A DNA stretch of 64,000 nt from Paenisporosarcina sp. OV554 (GCF_003058165.1 NZ_QBUC01000001.1:1-64000), one strand, 5' to 3'; positions 33,771 to 43,540 are shown, counted from the first letter of the stretch. Notes: generated by a model from the sequence alone, not told the origin. Made by a program: numbers and translations.

Positions 33771-34946
33771 TTGCTTAACAGGTTAAAGAAAAGTGAATTT
33801 CTATTGAAAATATTCCGTTTTATTTTTGTTGTCATGGGATTGTTGCCTAAAAAAAGAAAATTGGTCATGTTCGAAAGTTTCCATGCCAAACAATATAGTG
33901 ATAATCCAAGGGCTATTTATGAATATATGAAAGAACATTATAAGGAATATCAATTGCTATGGAGTGTTGATAAACAGGCAATCAAATTGTTTGAAGAGTT
34001 TCAAGTGCCATATATTCGTCGGTTTTCGATAAAATGGTTTCTTACATTCCCACGTGCAAAATACTGGGTTAATAATGTTCGTTTGCCTGGGTGGATGCCA
34101 AAACCGCAAGGAACTGTCTATGTTCAGACTTGGCACGGGACACCACTCAAGAAACTCGGATTAGATATTGAAGAGATCCACATGCCTGGTACAAAAACGG
34201 ATAATTATAAAAAGAATTTCATTAATGAATCTCAAAATTGGGATTACTTGGTTTCTCCCAATCCATATTCAACTGAAATTTTCAAAAGAGCATTCCATTA
34301 TAACGGCGATGTAATTGAGTCAGGGTATCCACGCAATGATATACTTACTACTCATTCAGATGCAGCTATAGATGAAATAAAGCAAAAACTTGGTATTCCT
34401 CATAATAAGAAAATTATGCTGTATGCGCCGACTTGGCGAGATAATGAGTTCTATTCAAAAGGAAAATATAAATTTAAATTTCAATTCGATTTAGACAACT
34501 GGAAAAAGGAATTTGGAGCCGAGTGGGTGTTGTTAACCAGAATGCACTATTTGGTGGCCGAAAACTTTGATTTCTCAACGCATGAAGGTATAGTTTATGA
34601 TGTGTCGTCTTATCCAGATATACGTGATCTCTATGTGAGTGCGGATCTTTTAATTACAGATTATTCATCTGTATTCTTTGATTACGCTATCCTTAATAGA
34701 CCGATTGTATTCTTTATGTATGATTTAGCAACTTACAGAGATCAACTTAGAGGATTCTACATTGATATTGAAGAAGAGGCCCCTGGTCCTATCGTTCAGA
34801 CAGAAGAAGAACTGTTTGATGCGATACATGAACTTGTGCGATTTAATGTTGATACAAATCCTAAGTTTAAATCCTTTATAAATAAGTTTTCTTCATTAGA
34901 AGATGGTCATGCTACAAGACGAGTAGTACAAGGCTTTTTAAAGTAG
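33771..34946 (+). CDS. teichoic acid glycerophosphotransferase, TagF/TarF-like
   Basis: Peripheral membrane enzyme of 391 residues consisting of the Glyphos_transf domain with canonical blocks: VQTWHGTPLKKLG, SGYPRNDIL, LYAPTWRDNE, TRMHYLV, LITDYSSVFFDYAIL and FYIDIEEEAPGPIV. It lacks the extra N-terminal domain of B. subtilis TagF and is the size of TarF. It adds glycerol phosphate from CDP-glycerol to the growing chain. Start is TTG at 33771, after GAGG. tagG follows 32 bp downstream. Confidence 0.83.
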   Translation: MLNRLKKSEFLLKIFRFIFVVMGLLPKKRKLVMFESFHAKQYSDNPRAIYEYMKEHYKEYQLLWSVDKQAIKLFEEFQVPYIRRFSIKWFLTFPRAKYWVNNVRLPGWMPKPQGTVYVQTWHGTPLKKLGLDIEEIHMPGTKTDNYKKNFINESQNWDYLVSPNPYSTEIFKRAFHYNGDVIESGYPRNDILTTHSDAAIDEIKQKLGIPHNKKIMLYAPTWRDNEFYSKGKYKFKFQFDLDNWKKEFGAEWVLLTRMHYLVAENFDFSTHEGIVYDVSSYPDIRDLYVSADLLITDYSSVFFDYAILNRPIVFFMYDLATYRDQLRGFYIDIEEEAPGPIVQTEEELFDAIHELVRFNVDTNPKFKSFINKFSSLEDGHATRRVVQGFLK

Positions 34947-34978
34947 TGTGATAAATTGTGAGTAGGTGAGGATAAAGA

Positions 34979-35785
34979 ATGAAGTCAGCAATTAAAATTC
35001 TAAAAGAACAAATGCAATTTTTCTATTTAGTTAGGAGACTTTCTGTATATGAATTAAGGAGTTTGACAAGTGGTAATTACCTTGGAGCTGCTTGGGAAAT
35101 TATTAATCCAGCCATTCAAATATTAATTTACTGGTTTGTGTTTGGTTTTGGAATCCGTCAAAAGGAACCAATTGGAGATATCCCATATTTCCAATGGATG
35201 TTTGCTGGGATATTGGTCTGGTTCTTTATAAATTCAAGTGTGATGAAAGCTTCAAAATCGATTTATAGCAAGATTCGAATGTTGTCCAAAATGAACTTTC
35301 CGATGAGTGTGATTCCGAATTATGTTATTTTTGCGCAATTTTACCCTCATCTGATTCTTATAGGATTGGCCATGTTAATACTACAATTTCTAGGTTTTCC
35401 TATTTCGATCTACTATTTGCAACTTCCTTTATATATAGTTGCTTTGCTGGTGTTTTTGTTTAGTCTATCACTTATTACATCAACACTAACGACGATTGCT
35501 AAAGATGTACAAATGTTTTTGCAATCCGTTATGCGGATGTTATTCTATTTGTCGCCAATAATATGGCCTCCGACTTTGTTACCTGAGTCCTTTCAAATTT
35601 GGGTAAAGTTGAACCCTTTCTATTATATTGTTGAAGGTTACCGCTATTCATTATTAGGACAAGGCTGGTATTTCCTTGAAAATCCACTATACACTTTATA
35701 CTTTATAGTAATAACAGCATTAACATTAATGGTTGGTTCTTATTTGCACGTGAAATTTAGAAGTCAATTTATTGATTTCCTCTAA
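34979..35785 (+). CDS. tagG: teichoic acid exporter permease TagG
   Basis: ABC-2 type permease of 268 residues with six membrane segments. The N-terminal amphipathic region with SGNYLGAAWEIINPAIQIL and the ending HVKFRSQFIDFL are typical of TagG/TarG. With TagH it flips undecaprenyl-linked teichoic acid to the outside. GGTGAGG lies upstream of the ATG. tagH follows within about 17 bp. Confidence 0.9.
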   Translation: MKSAIKILKEQMQFFYLVRRLSVYELRSLTSGNYLGAAWEIINPAIQILIYWFVFGFGIRQKEPIGDIPYFQWMFAGILVWFFINSSVMKASKSIYSKIRMLSKMNFPMSVIPNYVIFAQFYPHLILIGLAMLILQFLGFPISIYYLQLPLYIVALLVFLFSLSLITSTLTTIAKDVQMFLQSVMRMLFYLSPIIWPPTLLPESFQIWVKLNPFYYIVEGYRYSLLGQGWYFLENPLYTLYFIVITALTLMVGSYLHVKFRSQFIDFL

Positions 35786-35802
35786 AACTGGAAGTGATAA
35801 GC

Positions 35803-36612
35803 ATGGAAAACACTGTCGAAGTTAAAAATGTTTATAAGAGATATAAACTTTACAAGAAAAAGTCGGAACGTCTTCTCGATTTAATTGTTCCTCATAAAGA
35901 ATATGGAGAAGACTTTTTTGCACTCCAAGACGTTTCATTTAATGTCGAGCAAGGGTCAATTATCGGACTAGTGGGTATTAACGGTTCAGGAAAGTCGACA
36001 CTTGCCAATATTATCGCAGGGGTTATTCCTACAACTACTGGAGAAGTTACTATTCAAGGTAACGTGGCATTGATTGCCGTTAATGCTGGACTGGATAATT
36101 CGTTATCTGGTAGAGAAAACATTGAACTTAAACTTTTAATGCTGGGATTTTCTAAAAAAGAAATCACAGAAATGGAAGAAGAAATCATCGAATTTGCTGA
36201 ACTGGAGAAGTTTATTGATCAACCTGTAAAAACGTATTCAAGCGGCATGAAATCTCGATTAGGTTTTTCCATATCCGTTCGTGTAAACCCGGATATATTA
36301 ATTATTGATGAGGCATTGTCTGTAGGAGATAAAGCTTTTGCTGAGAAAAGTCTCGAGAAAATGATGGAGTTTAAAGCAAAAGGCAAAACAATGTTTTTTG
36401 TTAGTCATTCCATCTCCCAGATGAAGAAGTTTTGTGAGCAAATTCTGTGGTTAGAGTTTGGCGTGGTGAAAGAGTATGGAAAAGCGAGTGAAGTACTAAA
36501 AAACTACGAATCATTTTTAAAAGAATATCAAGCAATGACGAAAACACAGAAGAAAAAATATCGTACAGATGCACTAAATAGACAATCTATGAAAACAGAA
36601 AAAATGCTGTAA
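35803..36612 (+). CDS. tagH: teichoic acid exporter ATPase TagH
   Basis: ABC ATPase of 269 residues: Walker A GINGSGKST, signature YSSGMKSRLGFS, Walker B ILIIDEALSVGD, switch His in VSHS. It lacks the long extracytoplasmic C-terminal extension of B. subtilis TagH and so resembles staphylococcal TarH. The ATG at 35803 (MENTVEVKNVYK) is preferred over the GTG at 35794, as GGAAGTG lies just before it. The terminator stem begins within the last codons. Confidence 0.9.
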   Translation: MENTVEVKNVYKRYKLYKKKSERLLDLIVPHKEYGEDFFALQDVSFNVEQGSIIGLVGINGSGKSTLANIIAGVIPTTTGEVTIQGNVALIAVNAGLDNSLSGRENIELKLLMLGFSKKEITEMEEEIIEFAELEKFIDQPVKTYSSGMKSRLGFSISVRVNPDILIIDEALSVGDKAFAEKSLEKMMEFKAKGKTMFFVSHSISQMKKFCEQILWLEFGVVKEYGKASEVLKNYESFLKEYQAMTKTQKKKYRTDALNRQSMKTEKML

Positions 36613-36639
36613 TCGTCATTAGACGATTACAGCATTTTT
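36601..36639. terminator. shared terminator between tagH and tagA
   Basis: A perfect 17-bp stem (36601-36617 with 36622-36638) with loop ATTA and A/T flanks. It overlaps the end of tagH and touches the stop of the convergent tagA. Confidence 0.9.
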
Positions 36640-37402
36640 ATGTGTGTCTTTCTCGTTTTACATAAACTTTTCGATTAGCCCATTTTTGCTTGTAAACTTC
36701 GGCTACGAAGACAGGCAATTGAAGCATCCGTTTTCCACGAACAGGTTGTGTAATTAAGCGATACATCCATTCAAGATTATTATTAAGCCAGAATTGTGGG
36801 GCACGCTTCGTTTTACCTGATAATACATCAAAGCTACCACCAACCCCCATTAATATCGAGTTAGGAAATAAATGCTTATATTCCGCAGCCCATTTTTCTT
36901 GTAAAGGTGCACCAAGACCAATAAATACAAAATCAGGTTTTGTAGCTGCAATTTCTTCAGCTATATCTAATCCATGGCCTGAATAGCCATGTTTAGTGCC
37001 AGCTATTCGAACGTTTGGATAAAGTTTAATAGAATTAATTGCCGCGTCAACAGCCACGCCATCTTTGGAACCGAAGAAGTATACTGATTTTTTTTTGTCA
37101 TTTGCATATGAAAGGAAACTATGGACTAAGTCATAGCCTGTGATTTTTTCTTGTAATGAATCATTTAAGATATCGGAAGCCATCATAACTCCTGATCCGT
37201 CGGGTACAATAAAATCGGCTTGTAAAATTGAATCTCTATAAGAAGGTGATTTCTTTGCACTCATTATAATCTCCGGATTTGCAGTAACAATAAATAAATT
37301 CTTTTCTCTTTGTTCTAGTTCATTGTCTACAATATTTAATAGATTAGTTTTTGACATATTATCTATAGGCATATCTAAAATCAGTACTTTAGCTTGAGTC
37401 AT
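36638..37402 (-). CDS. tagA: N-acetylmannosaminyltransferase TagA
   Basis: WecG/TagA/CpsF-family enzyme of 254 residues that adds ManNAc to undecaprenyl-PP-GlcNAc, the committed step of wall teichoic acid linkage-unit synthesis. Family blocks: TANPEIIMSAKKS, DFIVPDGSGVMMAS (catalytic Asp), YFFGSKDGVA, FIGLGAPLQEKW, GVGGSFDVLSGKTKRAP and NLEWMYRLITQP. AAAGGAGGTGA precedes the ATG. It lies apart from tagB-tagD, convergent with tagH. Confidence 0.93.
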   Translation of the reverse strand: MTQAKVLILDMPIDNMSKTNLLNIVDNELEQREKNLFIVTANPEIIMSAKKSPSYRDSILQADFIVPDGSGVMMASDILNDSLQEKITGYDLVHSFLSYANDKKKSVYFFGSKDGVAVDAAINSIKLYPNVRIAGTKHGYSGHGLDIAEEIAATKPDFVFIGLGAPLQEKWAAEYKHLFPNSILMGVGGSFDVLSGKTKRAPQFWLNNNLEWMYRLITQPVRGKRMLQLPVFVAEVYKQKWANRKVYVKRERHT

Positions 37403-37787
37403 AAGATTTCACCTCCTTTTTATTTTTGGTAAGCTATACATTGTTTCTTATTATAACGTTTTGTTAAGAATTTATCAAGATAGTGTAAATTTTTGAGATA
37501 GTTTTGTTAAGTTGAAATATATAGAAATTGATAGCATTTAGTATTAGAATCTTATATTTTTTATACTATGTGTTTTAGAAATAGTTTGATTTAGCAACGT
37601 TCACAGACGTATTGGAAAGAAATAATAGTAGTGTCAAGTACATTCAAACCTATCTACAAGTTGTTACAAATAGTAATCAAATTGTTACATAACTGTAAAC
37701 TAAAAATGGTTATATACGTGATAAGATAAACATAGTTAATTTATCAGAAAATTTATAGCCATTGGCCAAACCGGAGGATTCTATTTT
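37403..37787. other. divergent regulatory region, tagA / NlpC gene
   Basis: No gene in 385 bp. It holds the tagA promoter region and, near the NlpC side, a WalR-type box at 37683-37699. A run of TTGTTAC-like motifs at 37660-37690 is notable. Otherwise AT-rich. Confidence 0.5.
37683..37699 (+). promoter_or_regulatory. possible WalR box upstream of the NlpC/P60 gene
   Basis: TGTTAC-ATAAC-TGTAAA fits the WalR consensus of two TGTWAH half-sites separated by 5 bp, about 90 bp before the start codon. Confidence 0.5.
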
Positions 37788-38270
37788 ATGAAATTTCAGT
37801 CTCAGTTGTTTAAAGTCATTTCAATGTTAACGATTGCTTTATTTTTAGTGATTGCACCTTTAGGTAATCATGCAGATGCAGCAAGTGGAATTAAATCTAC
37901 TAAGATTGTAACAACTGCAAATAAAGTAATGGGTACAAAATATGTTTATGGCGGAACGACAACAAAAGGCTTTGATTGCTCAGGATTTGTTGGTTATGTT
38001 TATAAAAAAGTAGGCGTGAAATTACCGAGAACTTCAGGTGCTATGTATAAAACTGGTAAAAAGGTTTCAAAGAAAAATCTTAAAGCTGGCGACTTAGTAT
38101 TTTTTAATACTTCTGGTAGAGGGATTTCTCATGCAGGAATTTACATAGGTAAAGGAAAGTTTGTTCATTCTTCATCAAGTAAAGGTGTTTCAGTAGCTAA
38201 GATTAATGATCCTTATTACTGGGGTTCAAAATATGTAGGCGCGAAACGAGTTGCGAAAGTAATAAAGTAA
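37788..38270 (+). CDS. secreted NlpC/P60 peptidoglycan endopeptidase
   Basis: Secreted protein of 160 residues: signal peptide (1-31, cleavage ADA-A) followed by one NlpC/P60 domain with catalytic Cys in GFDCSGFV, His in SHAGIYIG and a third polar residue, probably His in FVHSSS. It has no LysM, SH3 or other wall-binding domain, so it is about the minimum size of the family. It would cut D-Glu-diaminopimelate type bonds in stem peptides. Strong GGAGG before the ATG, monocistronic. Confidence 0.88.
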   Translation: MKFQSQLFKVISMLTIALFLVIAPLGNHADAASGIKSTKIVTTANKVMGTKYVYGGTTTKGFDCSGFVGYVYKKVGVKLPRTSGAMYKTGKKVSKKNLKAGDLVFFNTSGRGISHAGIYIGKGKFVHSSSSKGVSVAKINDPYYWGSKYVGAKRVAKVIK

Positions 38271-38312
38271 CTCCTAACTGATTTGTGATTAATAGTAAAA
38301 CAAATATACTTT

Positions 38313-38354
38313 AACGTCTTATTGCATTTTACAAAATGCGATAAGGCGTTTTTT
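38313..38354 (+). terminator. terminator of the NlpC/P60 gene
   Basis: An 18-bp stem with two G-U pairs (38313-38330 with 38333-38350) and T-run. The loop is only two bases, so the innermost pairs will be open. Confidence 0.85.
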
Positions 38355-38535
38355 ACATATTGAAATACTTATCAAATCTTCTATTAGACTCTTTACTACT
38401 ATTTGACGATTTCAATGCAAATTAATCTAGTTGATCGTAGGAACGTTAAGCTATCTAACTATTTGAAAAATAAACCTTGAGGTAGAAAATAAATATTGGT
38501 AAAATAATACTATGTGGGAACGTTTTCATTTTAAA

Positions 38536-38552
38536 TTTACATGAAAATTACA
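38536..38552 (-). promoter_or_regulatory. possible WalR box upstream of the 5'-nucleotidase gene
   Basis: Read on the minus strand it is TGTAAT-TTTCA-TGTAAA, a full match to two TGTWAH half-sites with a 5-bp gap, about 85 bp before the start. Confidence 0.4.
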
Positions 38553-38636
38553 TAGTCTTATTCTTCAAACTATTAATTTTTGCTATAGTAACTTTGAATC
38601 TGAACATGATTCCTAAAAAAAATAGGATGGTGGAAA

Positions 38637-41099
38637 ATGAATAAGAAATTCGTAACTGCCTTAACTGCAGCCACTCTAACAGCAAGTTTGTTTAATGTTA
38701 GTGCTCCAGTAACGGTCAAAGCAGCAGCAGAAGATTTTTCATTAACTTTGTTACATTCAAATGATACTCACGCCAATTTAGACAACATTGCTAAAAAGGT
38801 AACATTAGTCAACAAGTTACGCGAAGAAAACCCTAATAACCTATTAGTAGATGCTGGTGATGTATTCTCTGGAACTTTATATTTTAATGAATTCAAAGGA
38901 CTAGCAGATTTAGATTTTATGAATATGATGAACTACGATGCTATGACATTTGGAAATCACGAGTTTGATTTAGGTGATTCTGCAGATGGACATAAAGCCC
39001 TAGCGGAGTTTGTGAAAAAAGCAGAGTTTCCGTTAATTAGTGCTAATACTAATTTTGCTGCGGATCCATTATTTGCAGGATTACAAAATGCTGGATTTGG
39101 TGGAAATGATGAAGCTGGAGAGATTTTTGACGGAATCATTAAAGAAGTTGACGGTGAAAAAATCGGAATATTCGGTTTGACTACAGCAGAAACAGAATTC
39201 ATATCAAGTCCTAAAGCAGTGCAATTTACAGATTATATTGCAGAAGCTAAAGCAGCAGTTGCTTTCTTTAAAGAAAATGAAGTTAACAAAATTGTTGCCT
39301 TAACTCATTTGGGCTTCGACGATGCTTATGATAACGATTTAACATTAGCTGAAGCAGTACCTGAAATTGATGTAATCGTTGGAGGTCATACTCACTCGAA
39401 ACTTGATTCAGGTCATTTAATTGATCGTCCAGGTTCTGGGGACACAATTATCGTACAAGCAAATGAATATAATAAATTCTTAGGTGAATTAGATGTAACC
39501 TTTAACGATGCTGGTGAACTTACTAGCCACACATCAGTTTTACACACGGTGGCCGATGCTGCTGAAAATCCAGAAGCTGCAGCCAAATTAAAACCTTATG
39601 CAGACAAAATTGCAGAATTGAAAAATAAATCAACAGGTGTTACCACAACTGATGTATTAGATGGTGCACGTGGAAACGTTCGTACCGGTGAAACAAATCT
39701 TGGGAACTTGATGACTGATGGCATGTTAGACGCTGCGAAAAAGATTGATAAAGATACCGTGATAGCTGTTCAAAACGGTGGTGGAATTCGCGCTTCAATT
39801 GATAAAGGTGATATTACGGTTGGTGAAGTTCTGACTGTTATGCCTTTCGGAAATGCACTAGCTATTATGGAATTAACAGGTGAAGACATTTATGCTGCAT
39901 TAGAGCATAGTGTAAGCCAATCTCCTAAAGAATCGGGTGCCTTTTTACATGTGGCAGGTTTAGTTGTGAATTATGACAATACGCAAGAAGCAGGTAGTCG
40001 TGTCTTATCTGCTTTAGTTCAAGATGATGAAGGAAGCTTAACGTATTTAGATCCAGAAAAAACTTACAAAGTAGCAACAAACTCGTTCACTGCTAAAGGT
40101 GGAGATGGCTACACAATGTTTAAAGAAGCTTATGAGAACGGAAAAGTTAGTGAGCCAGGTAATGTTGACTGGGAAACATTCATTAATTACATTAAAGGTC
40201 TTGAAACAATCGAAGCAGACCGTGAAGGGCGTATTAATCAAGTACGTTTGTCTGGTAAGACTCGTTACGAAACAGCAGTAGAAATTTCAAAAGCTGGATT
40301 TAGTTCTGCTGAAAAGGTTGTGATTGCTCGTGGTGACGAGTTTGCTGATTCAATGACCGCTGGTCCATTAGCGTATTCTTTAGATGCACCAATTTTATTA
40401 ACTCGTCCGACTTCACTTCCAGCCAGTGTTATGGAAGAATTAACACGTTTAGGTACAAAAGAAGTTGTCGTAATGGGCGGTACAAAAGCGATTTCTAGAG
40501 AAGTTCTGAAAAGTATCACTGATATGGGAATTGAAGTAAGCCGTATTTCTGGCGTAGATCGTTACGAAACAGCTGCTAAGGTAGCTCATGAGCTAGGTAG
40601 CTATGAAGAAGCAATTGTTGTCTCTGGTTTAACATATCCAGATGCATTATCAATCGGTTCTTATGCAGCACAATCTGCTACACCAATTCTATTAACTCGC
40701 CCTAACAGCATACCAGCTACAACAAAAACTGCCTTAAAGAATGTAGATAAATCATTCGTTATTGGTGGTAAATTAGCAGTTAGCGAAGCAGTTAAAAAAG
40801 CACTTCCAGCAGCAACACGTGTCTCTGGTAAAACACGTTATGAAACATCTGTTGCGGTAGCTGAAGAGTTTCACGGAGATACTTGGGCTTCATTTGTAGC
40901 AAGCGGTACTGGCTTTGCTGATGCTTTAACAGGTAGTGTTTTAGCAACGAAGTATGGAGCACCTGTATTGTTAGTTGGGCCTAATGGACTCCCTGTAGTA
41001 GTTAAAGATTATGTTGATAATCACCCTTCAGCAACATATATCGTAACAGGTGGTAAATCTGTCGTTTCTGACGACACATACTACTCAATTTACGAATAA
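38637..41099 (+). CDS. wall-bound 5'-nucleotidase with three CWB2 repeats
   Basis: Secreted protein of 820 residues: signal peptide (about 1-30), calcineurin-like metallophosphatase domain (about 36-290) with LLHSNDTHAN, DAGDVFSG, GNHEFD and GGHTHS metal ligands, a 5'-nucleotidase C-terminal domain (about 325-525; NGGGIRASI and GDGYTMF), then three cell-wall-binding type 2 repeats (CWB2, Pfam CW_binding_2) beginning at Arg537, Arg636 and Arg728 with the R-x-SG-x-x-RYET signature. It probably dephosphorylates nucleotides outside the cell for nucleoside and phosphate uptake, while bound to an anionic wall polymer. Monocistronic. Confidence 0.9.
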   Translation: MNKKFVTALTAATLTASLFNVSAPVTVKAAAEDFSLTLLHSNDTHANLDNIAKKVTLVNKLREENPNNLLVDAGDVFSGTLYFNEFKGLADLDFMNMMNYDAMTFGNHEFDLGDSADGHKALAEFVKKAEFPLISANTNFAADPLFAGLQNAGFGGNDEAGEIFDGIIKEVDGEKIGIFGLTTAETEFISSPKAVQFTDYIAEAKAAVAFFKENEVNKIVALTHLGFDDAYDNDLTLAEAVPEIDVIVGGHTHSKLDSGHLIDRPGSGDTIIVQANEYNKFLGELDVTFNDAGELTSHTSVLHTVADAAENPEAAAKLKPYADKIAELKNKSTGVTTTDVLDGARGNVRTGETNLGNLMTDGMLDAAKKIDKDTVIAVQNGGGIRASIDKGDITVGEVLTVMPFGNALAIMELTGEDIYAALEHSVSQSPKESGAFLHVAGLVVNYDNTQEAGSRVLSALVQDDEGSLTYLDPEKTYKVATNSFTAKGGDGYTMFKEAYENGKVSEPGNVDWETFINYIKGLETIEADREGRINQVRLSGKTRYETAVEISKAGFSSAEKVVIARGDEFADSMTAGPLAYSLDAPILLTRPTSLPASVMEELTRLGTKEVVVMGGTKAISREVLKSITDMGIEVSRISGVDRYETAAKVAHELGSYEEAIVVSGLTYPDALSIGSYAAQSATPILLTRPNSIPATTKTALKNVDKSFVIGGKLAVSEAVKKALPAATRVSGKTRYETSVAVAEEFHGDTWASFVASGTGFADALTGSVLATKYGAPVLLVGPNGLPVVVKDYVDNHPSATYIVTGGKSVVSDDTYYSIYE

Positions 41100-41108
41100 A
41101 TAAACAAG

Positions 41109-41145
41109 AAAAGCCCGATGACAGGAAATTGTCATCGGGCTTTTT
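41109..41145. terminator. terminator between the nucleotidase and GNAT genes
   Basis: A perfect 15-bp stem AAAAGCCCGATGACA/TGTCATCGGGCTTTT, loop of six. It can serve both convergent genes. Confidence 0.9.
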
Positions 41146-41149
41146 GTGT

Positions 41150-42064
41150 TTAAAAGGAATCTACATCGCCTTGCAGAATTCGCCAGTTATTAAAAGTTTG
41201 GCCATAATCATGAGTTCTTAGTGTTTTCACGACAAAGGGCATAGGACTTGAATGGACCTTAAATCCAGTTGTCAATAATGCAGCTTCAAGTGGGGTATGC
41301 GGAATGCCCCAAGTTGAAACAAGACCAATTCCTAGGGATTTTTTAAAACTTTTCACTATTGAGAACTCATCATCAGCTAAAATATCTACGATCGTATAGA
41401 CAGGGATGAGTGATTTTAAGTGGTCAATTCGGTAAATTATATAATCTGAATCTAAGTGGTACACATAGTAATCTTTTGATGGATGTTTAATATAGCGATT
41501 TGTTAAAAAAGCTTTGGAACGATTTACATGGATAGCAGATTCAATTTTGAAATTAGACATATTTAATAATTCTGTTTCGGACAGCGCCTTCATCAATTGA
41601 TGAGGTCGTTTTTTACTTAGATTTGGAAAATTAATGGAAACATAACGGTTGATGTTTCCTAAGTCCGTTGCTTGAGTCATTTTAATGAAAATATTTTTGG
41701 CTTTTTCAGCAGGGAAGCCGTATAAATAAGCCACGTTTTGGCGTTCACTTTCTTCCATGAGTTCTTTCACAATTTGTTGATAAATTCCACGACCTTGATA
41801 GTTAGGATGGACCATAATGTCAACACGTTCCCCAATCAAAATGGGGGAACCGTCTACATTAACGCCTTCAAATAATAGGCAAGCTGCGTGACCGACAATT
41901 TGATTATCTTCTTCCGCAACTATGATAATCGGGAAGTGAGAACTGAGTGTTTCAAACTTCCATTGCCATTCAGTCAATGAACGTTTTTTTTGGAAAACGG
42001 ACTCAAACAAAGTATTAATACCAGTTTCATCACCCGCCAAGTATGAACGAATCATTTCATTCAA
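41150..42064 (-). CDS. GNAT-family N-acetyltransferase
   Basis: Cytoplasmic protein of 304 residues. The N-terminal half is a GNAT domain with the acetyl-CoA loop VHPNYQGRGIYQQIV (about 107-121); the C-terminal half has a second, divergent acyltransferase-like region. It overlaps the polymerase/ligase gene by 4 bp and is last in the four-gene glycan operon, so it probably acylates a sugar nucleotide or lipid-linked intermediate. Substrate unknown. Confidence 0.72.
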   Translation of the reverse strand: MNEMIRSYLAGDETGINTLFESVFQKKRSLTEWQWKFETLSSHFPIIIVAEEDNQIVGHAACLLFEGVNVDGSPILIGERVDIMVHPNYQGRGIYQQIVKELMEESERQNVAYLYGFPAEKAKNIFIKMTQATDLGNINRYVSINFPNLSKKRPHQLMKALSETELLNMSNFKIESAIHVNRSKAFLTNRYIKHPSKDYYVYHLDSDYIIYRIDHLKSLIPVYTIVDILADDEFSIVKSFKKSLGIGLVSTWGIPHTPLEAALLTTGFKVHSSPMPFVVKTLRTHDYGQTFNNWRILQGDVDSF

Positions 42065-43527
42065 CTCCTCGTAAGATCTTCGTGAATTGATTGGAATTGA
42101 GACTGACTATTTAAAGTCACGGCTAGGAAAGCAAAGAATAGCAATGTAAACACATCTGCCTCCCATAAGTTGTACACAAGACCCATAAAGAAAGCACCAA
42201 GTACTACACCAATCATTAGCTTGGTTAATTTTGTGCGCGTTGTTTTTAGCAATGCATATAACATGCCAAGCAAGAATACTGCAAAACTTAAGACACCAAG
42301 AACGCCAGTTTGTACGATAATTTGAATATACTGATTGTCTGAATAGAACTGTCTATTGATTTCGTATTCTGCTGATATGTGGGAAATACGGGAAAGAGAG
42401 GCTGAATCGCCAAAAGTTGAGAATCCTGTACCCATAATCGGATAATCTTTAAAAACTTCGAACCCTTTTTTTACAATAAAGAGACGTCCTGAACTTTGAC
42501 TCCCTGTGATGGTTTCATCACTAAACGTGCCACCAACTCGATCGACAAAGCCTGAGCTGCCTCCAACATCAAATTTCTGTATGTTTTGTACTTTTTCTTG
42601 ACCTATGGAAGTGTCTTCAATCCAATTCGTAAGGACGTTAATTGGTAATACAACGACCACAAGAGCAATGGCTATTTGAATGACTATCTTTTTTAATAAT
42701 GCGAAATTGTGAGAAGCAAAAACGTAAACCATCGCAATGATGAAAAACCCAATCCAAGTTCCACGGGAATACGTTAATACAAAAATCCCTATTGTTAAGT
42801 ATTGTAAAATTTGCATCCATACTGTGTTGTACTGCGAGATGTATTTTTTAGCATAATAGAATAAGAAGTAAGCAAATCCAAGATAAATTCCTAATACATT
42901 TGGATTTCCAACCATACCATAAATTCTAACTCTATTCTTAGACGATAGAGGTAGTTGTTTCCATTCTTCTGGCATGAAAAGCCCTCTAATGGATAGCTTT
43001 TCTATTAAAGCTTGTATGATAATTAAAAGGGTTGTCCAAATAAAGACATGCAAAACTTGTATAATATCTTCTTTTTTTATGTCGAGTCTCTTTACGATGT
43101 AGTAAATTAAATAAAATATAATAAACGCTCGTAATTGGAGAATAATGGGTCCGATTTCGATTCTATCTACAATTGCCGAAAATGAACCAATTATTAAAAA
43201 GGCAAAATATCCATATTCAAATACGTGGAATGTGACCAAAGCGCGTAAGTCATGTCGAGACTTCCAGACGACGTGAAGGAATGCGCCTGCAATCATTAAA
43301 TCACCAGCTAAACGTAGTGACGGATTTAATTCAATTAGAAATGGTCGAATAGGAACATACATAAAGAGTAGTAATATTGCTTTCTTAGGGCTTACTAAAG
43401 CTACAATGAAAAGAACTACTGAAATAAAGTAACCAAGTAATGAGTTGGTACTATAAGCGGCTAATAGAAAAACAATCAAAACAACTGGCCATATAAAAGG
43501 TAAATACTTGTTATAAATTTGTCGCAT
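42061..43527 (-). CDS. O-antigen ligase/polymerase-family membrane protein
   Basis: Polytopic protein of 488 residues with about twelve membrane segments and a large extracytoplasmic loop (about 310-385). The conserved region GMVGNPNVLGIYLGF and LTYSRGTWIGFF, plus the loop ending GTGFSTFGD, place it in the Wzy_C/RfaL family, which polymerises or transfers lipid-linked glycans on the outer face. The ATG at 43527 is chosen over 43539 because GGAGG lies 5 nt before it. It starts 14 bp after the PIG-L gene stop. Confidence 0.8.
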   Translation of the reverse strand: MRQIYNKYLPFIWPVVLIVFLLAAYSTNSLLGYFISVVLFIVALVSPKKAILLLFMYVPIRPFLIELNPSLRLAGDLMIAGAFLHVVWKSRHDLRALVTFHVFEYGYFAFLIIGSFSAIVDRIEIGPIILQLRAFIIFYLIYYIVKRLDIKKEDIIQVLHVFIWTTLLIIIQALIEKLSIRGLFMPEEWKQLPLSSKNRVRIYGMVGNPNVLGIYLGFAYFLFYYAKKYISQYNTVWMQILQYLTIGIFVLTYSRGTWIGFFIIAMVYVFASHNFALLKKIVIQIAIALVVVVLPINVLTNWIEDTSIGQEKVQNIQKFDVGGSSGFVDRVGGTFSDETITGSQSSGRLFIVKKGFEVFKDYPIMGTGFSTFGDSASLSRISHISAEYEINRQFYSDNQYIQIIVQTGVLGVLSFAVFLLGMLYALLKTTRTKLTKLMIGVVLGAFFMGLVYNLWEADVFTLLFFAFLAVTLNSQSQFQSIHEDLTRS

Positions 43528-43540
43528 AGGGACCTCCATT

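Larger units (their letters stand above)
38271..38636. other. intergenic region before the 5'-nucleotidase gene
   Basis: No gene. Holds the NlpC terminator, a cre-like sequence TGGGAACGTTTTCA at 38515-38528 (two mismatches to the CcpA consensus) and a WalR-type box at 38536-38552. Confidence 0.5.

Noticed and set aside
38515-38528. CcpA cre site before the 5'-nucleotidase gene
   Set aside because: TGGGAACGTTTTCA differs from the consensus at two fixed or preferred positions and nothing in the gene's role supports it; mentioned only as a weak possibility.
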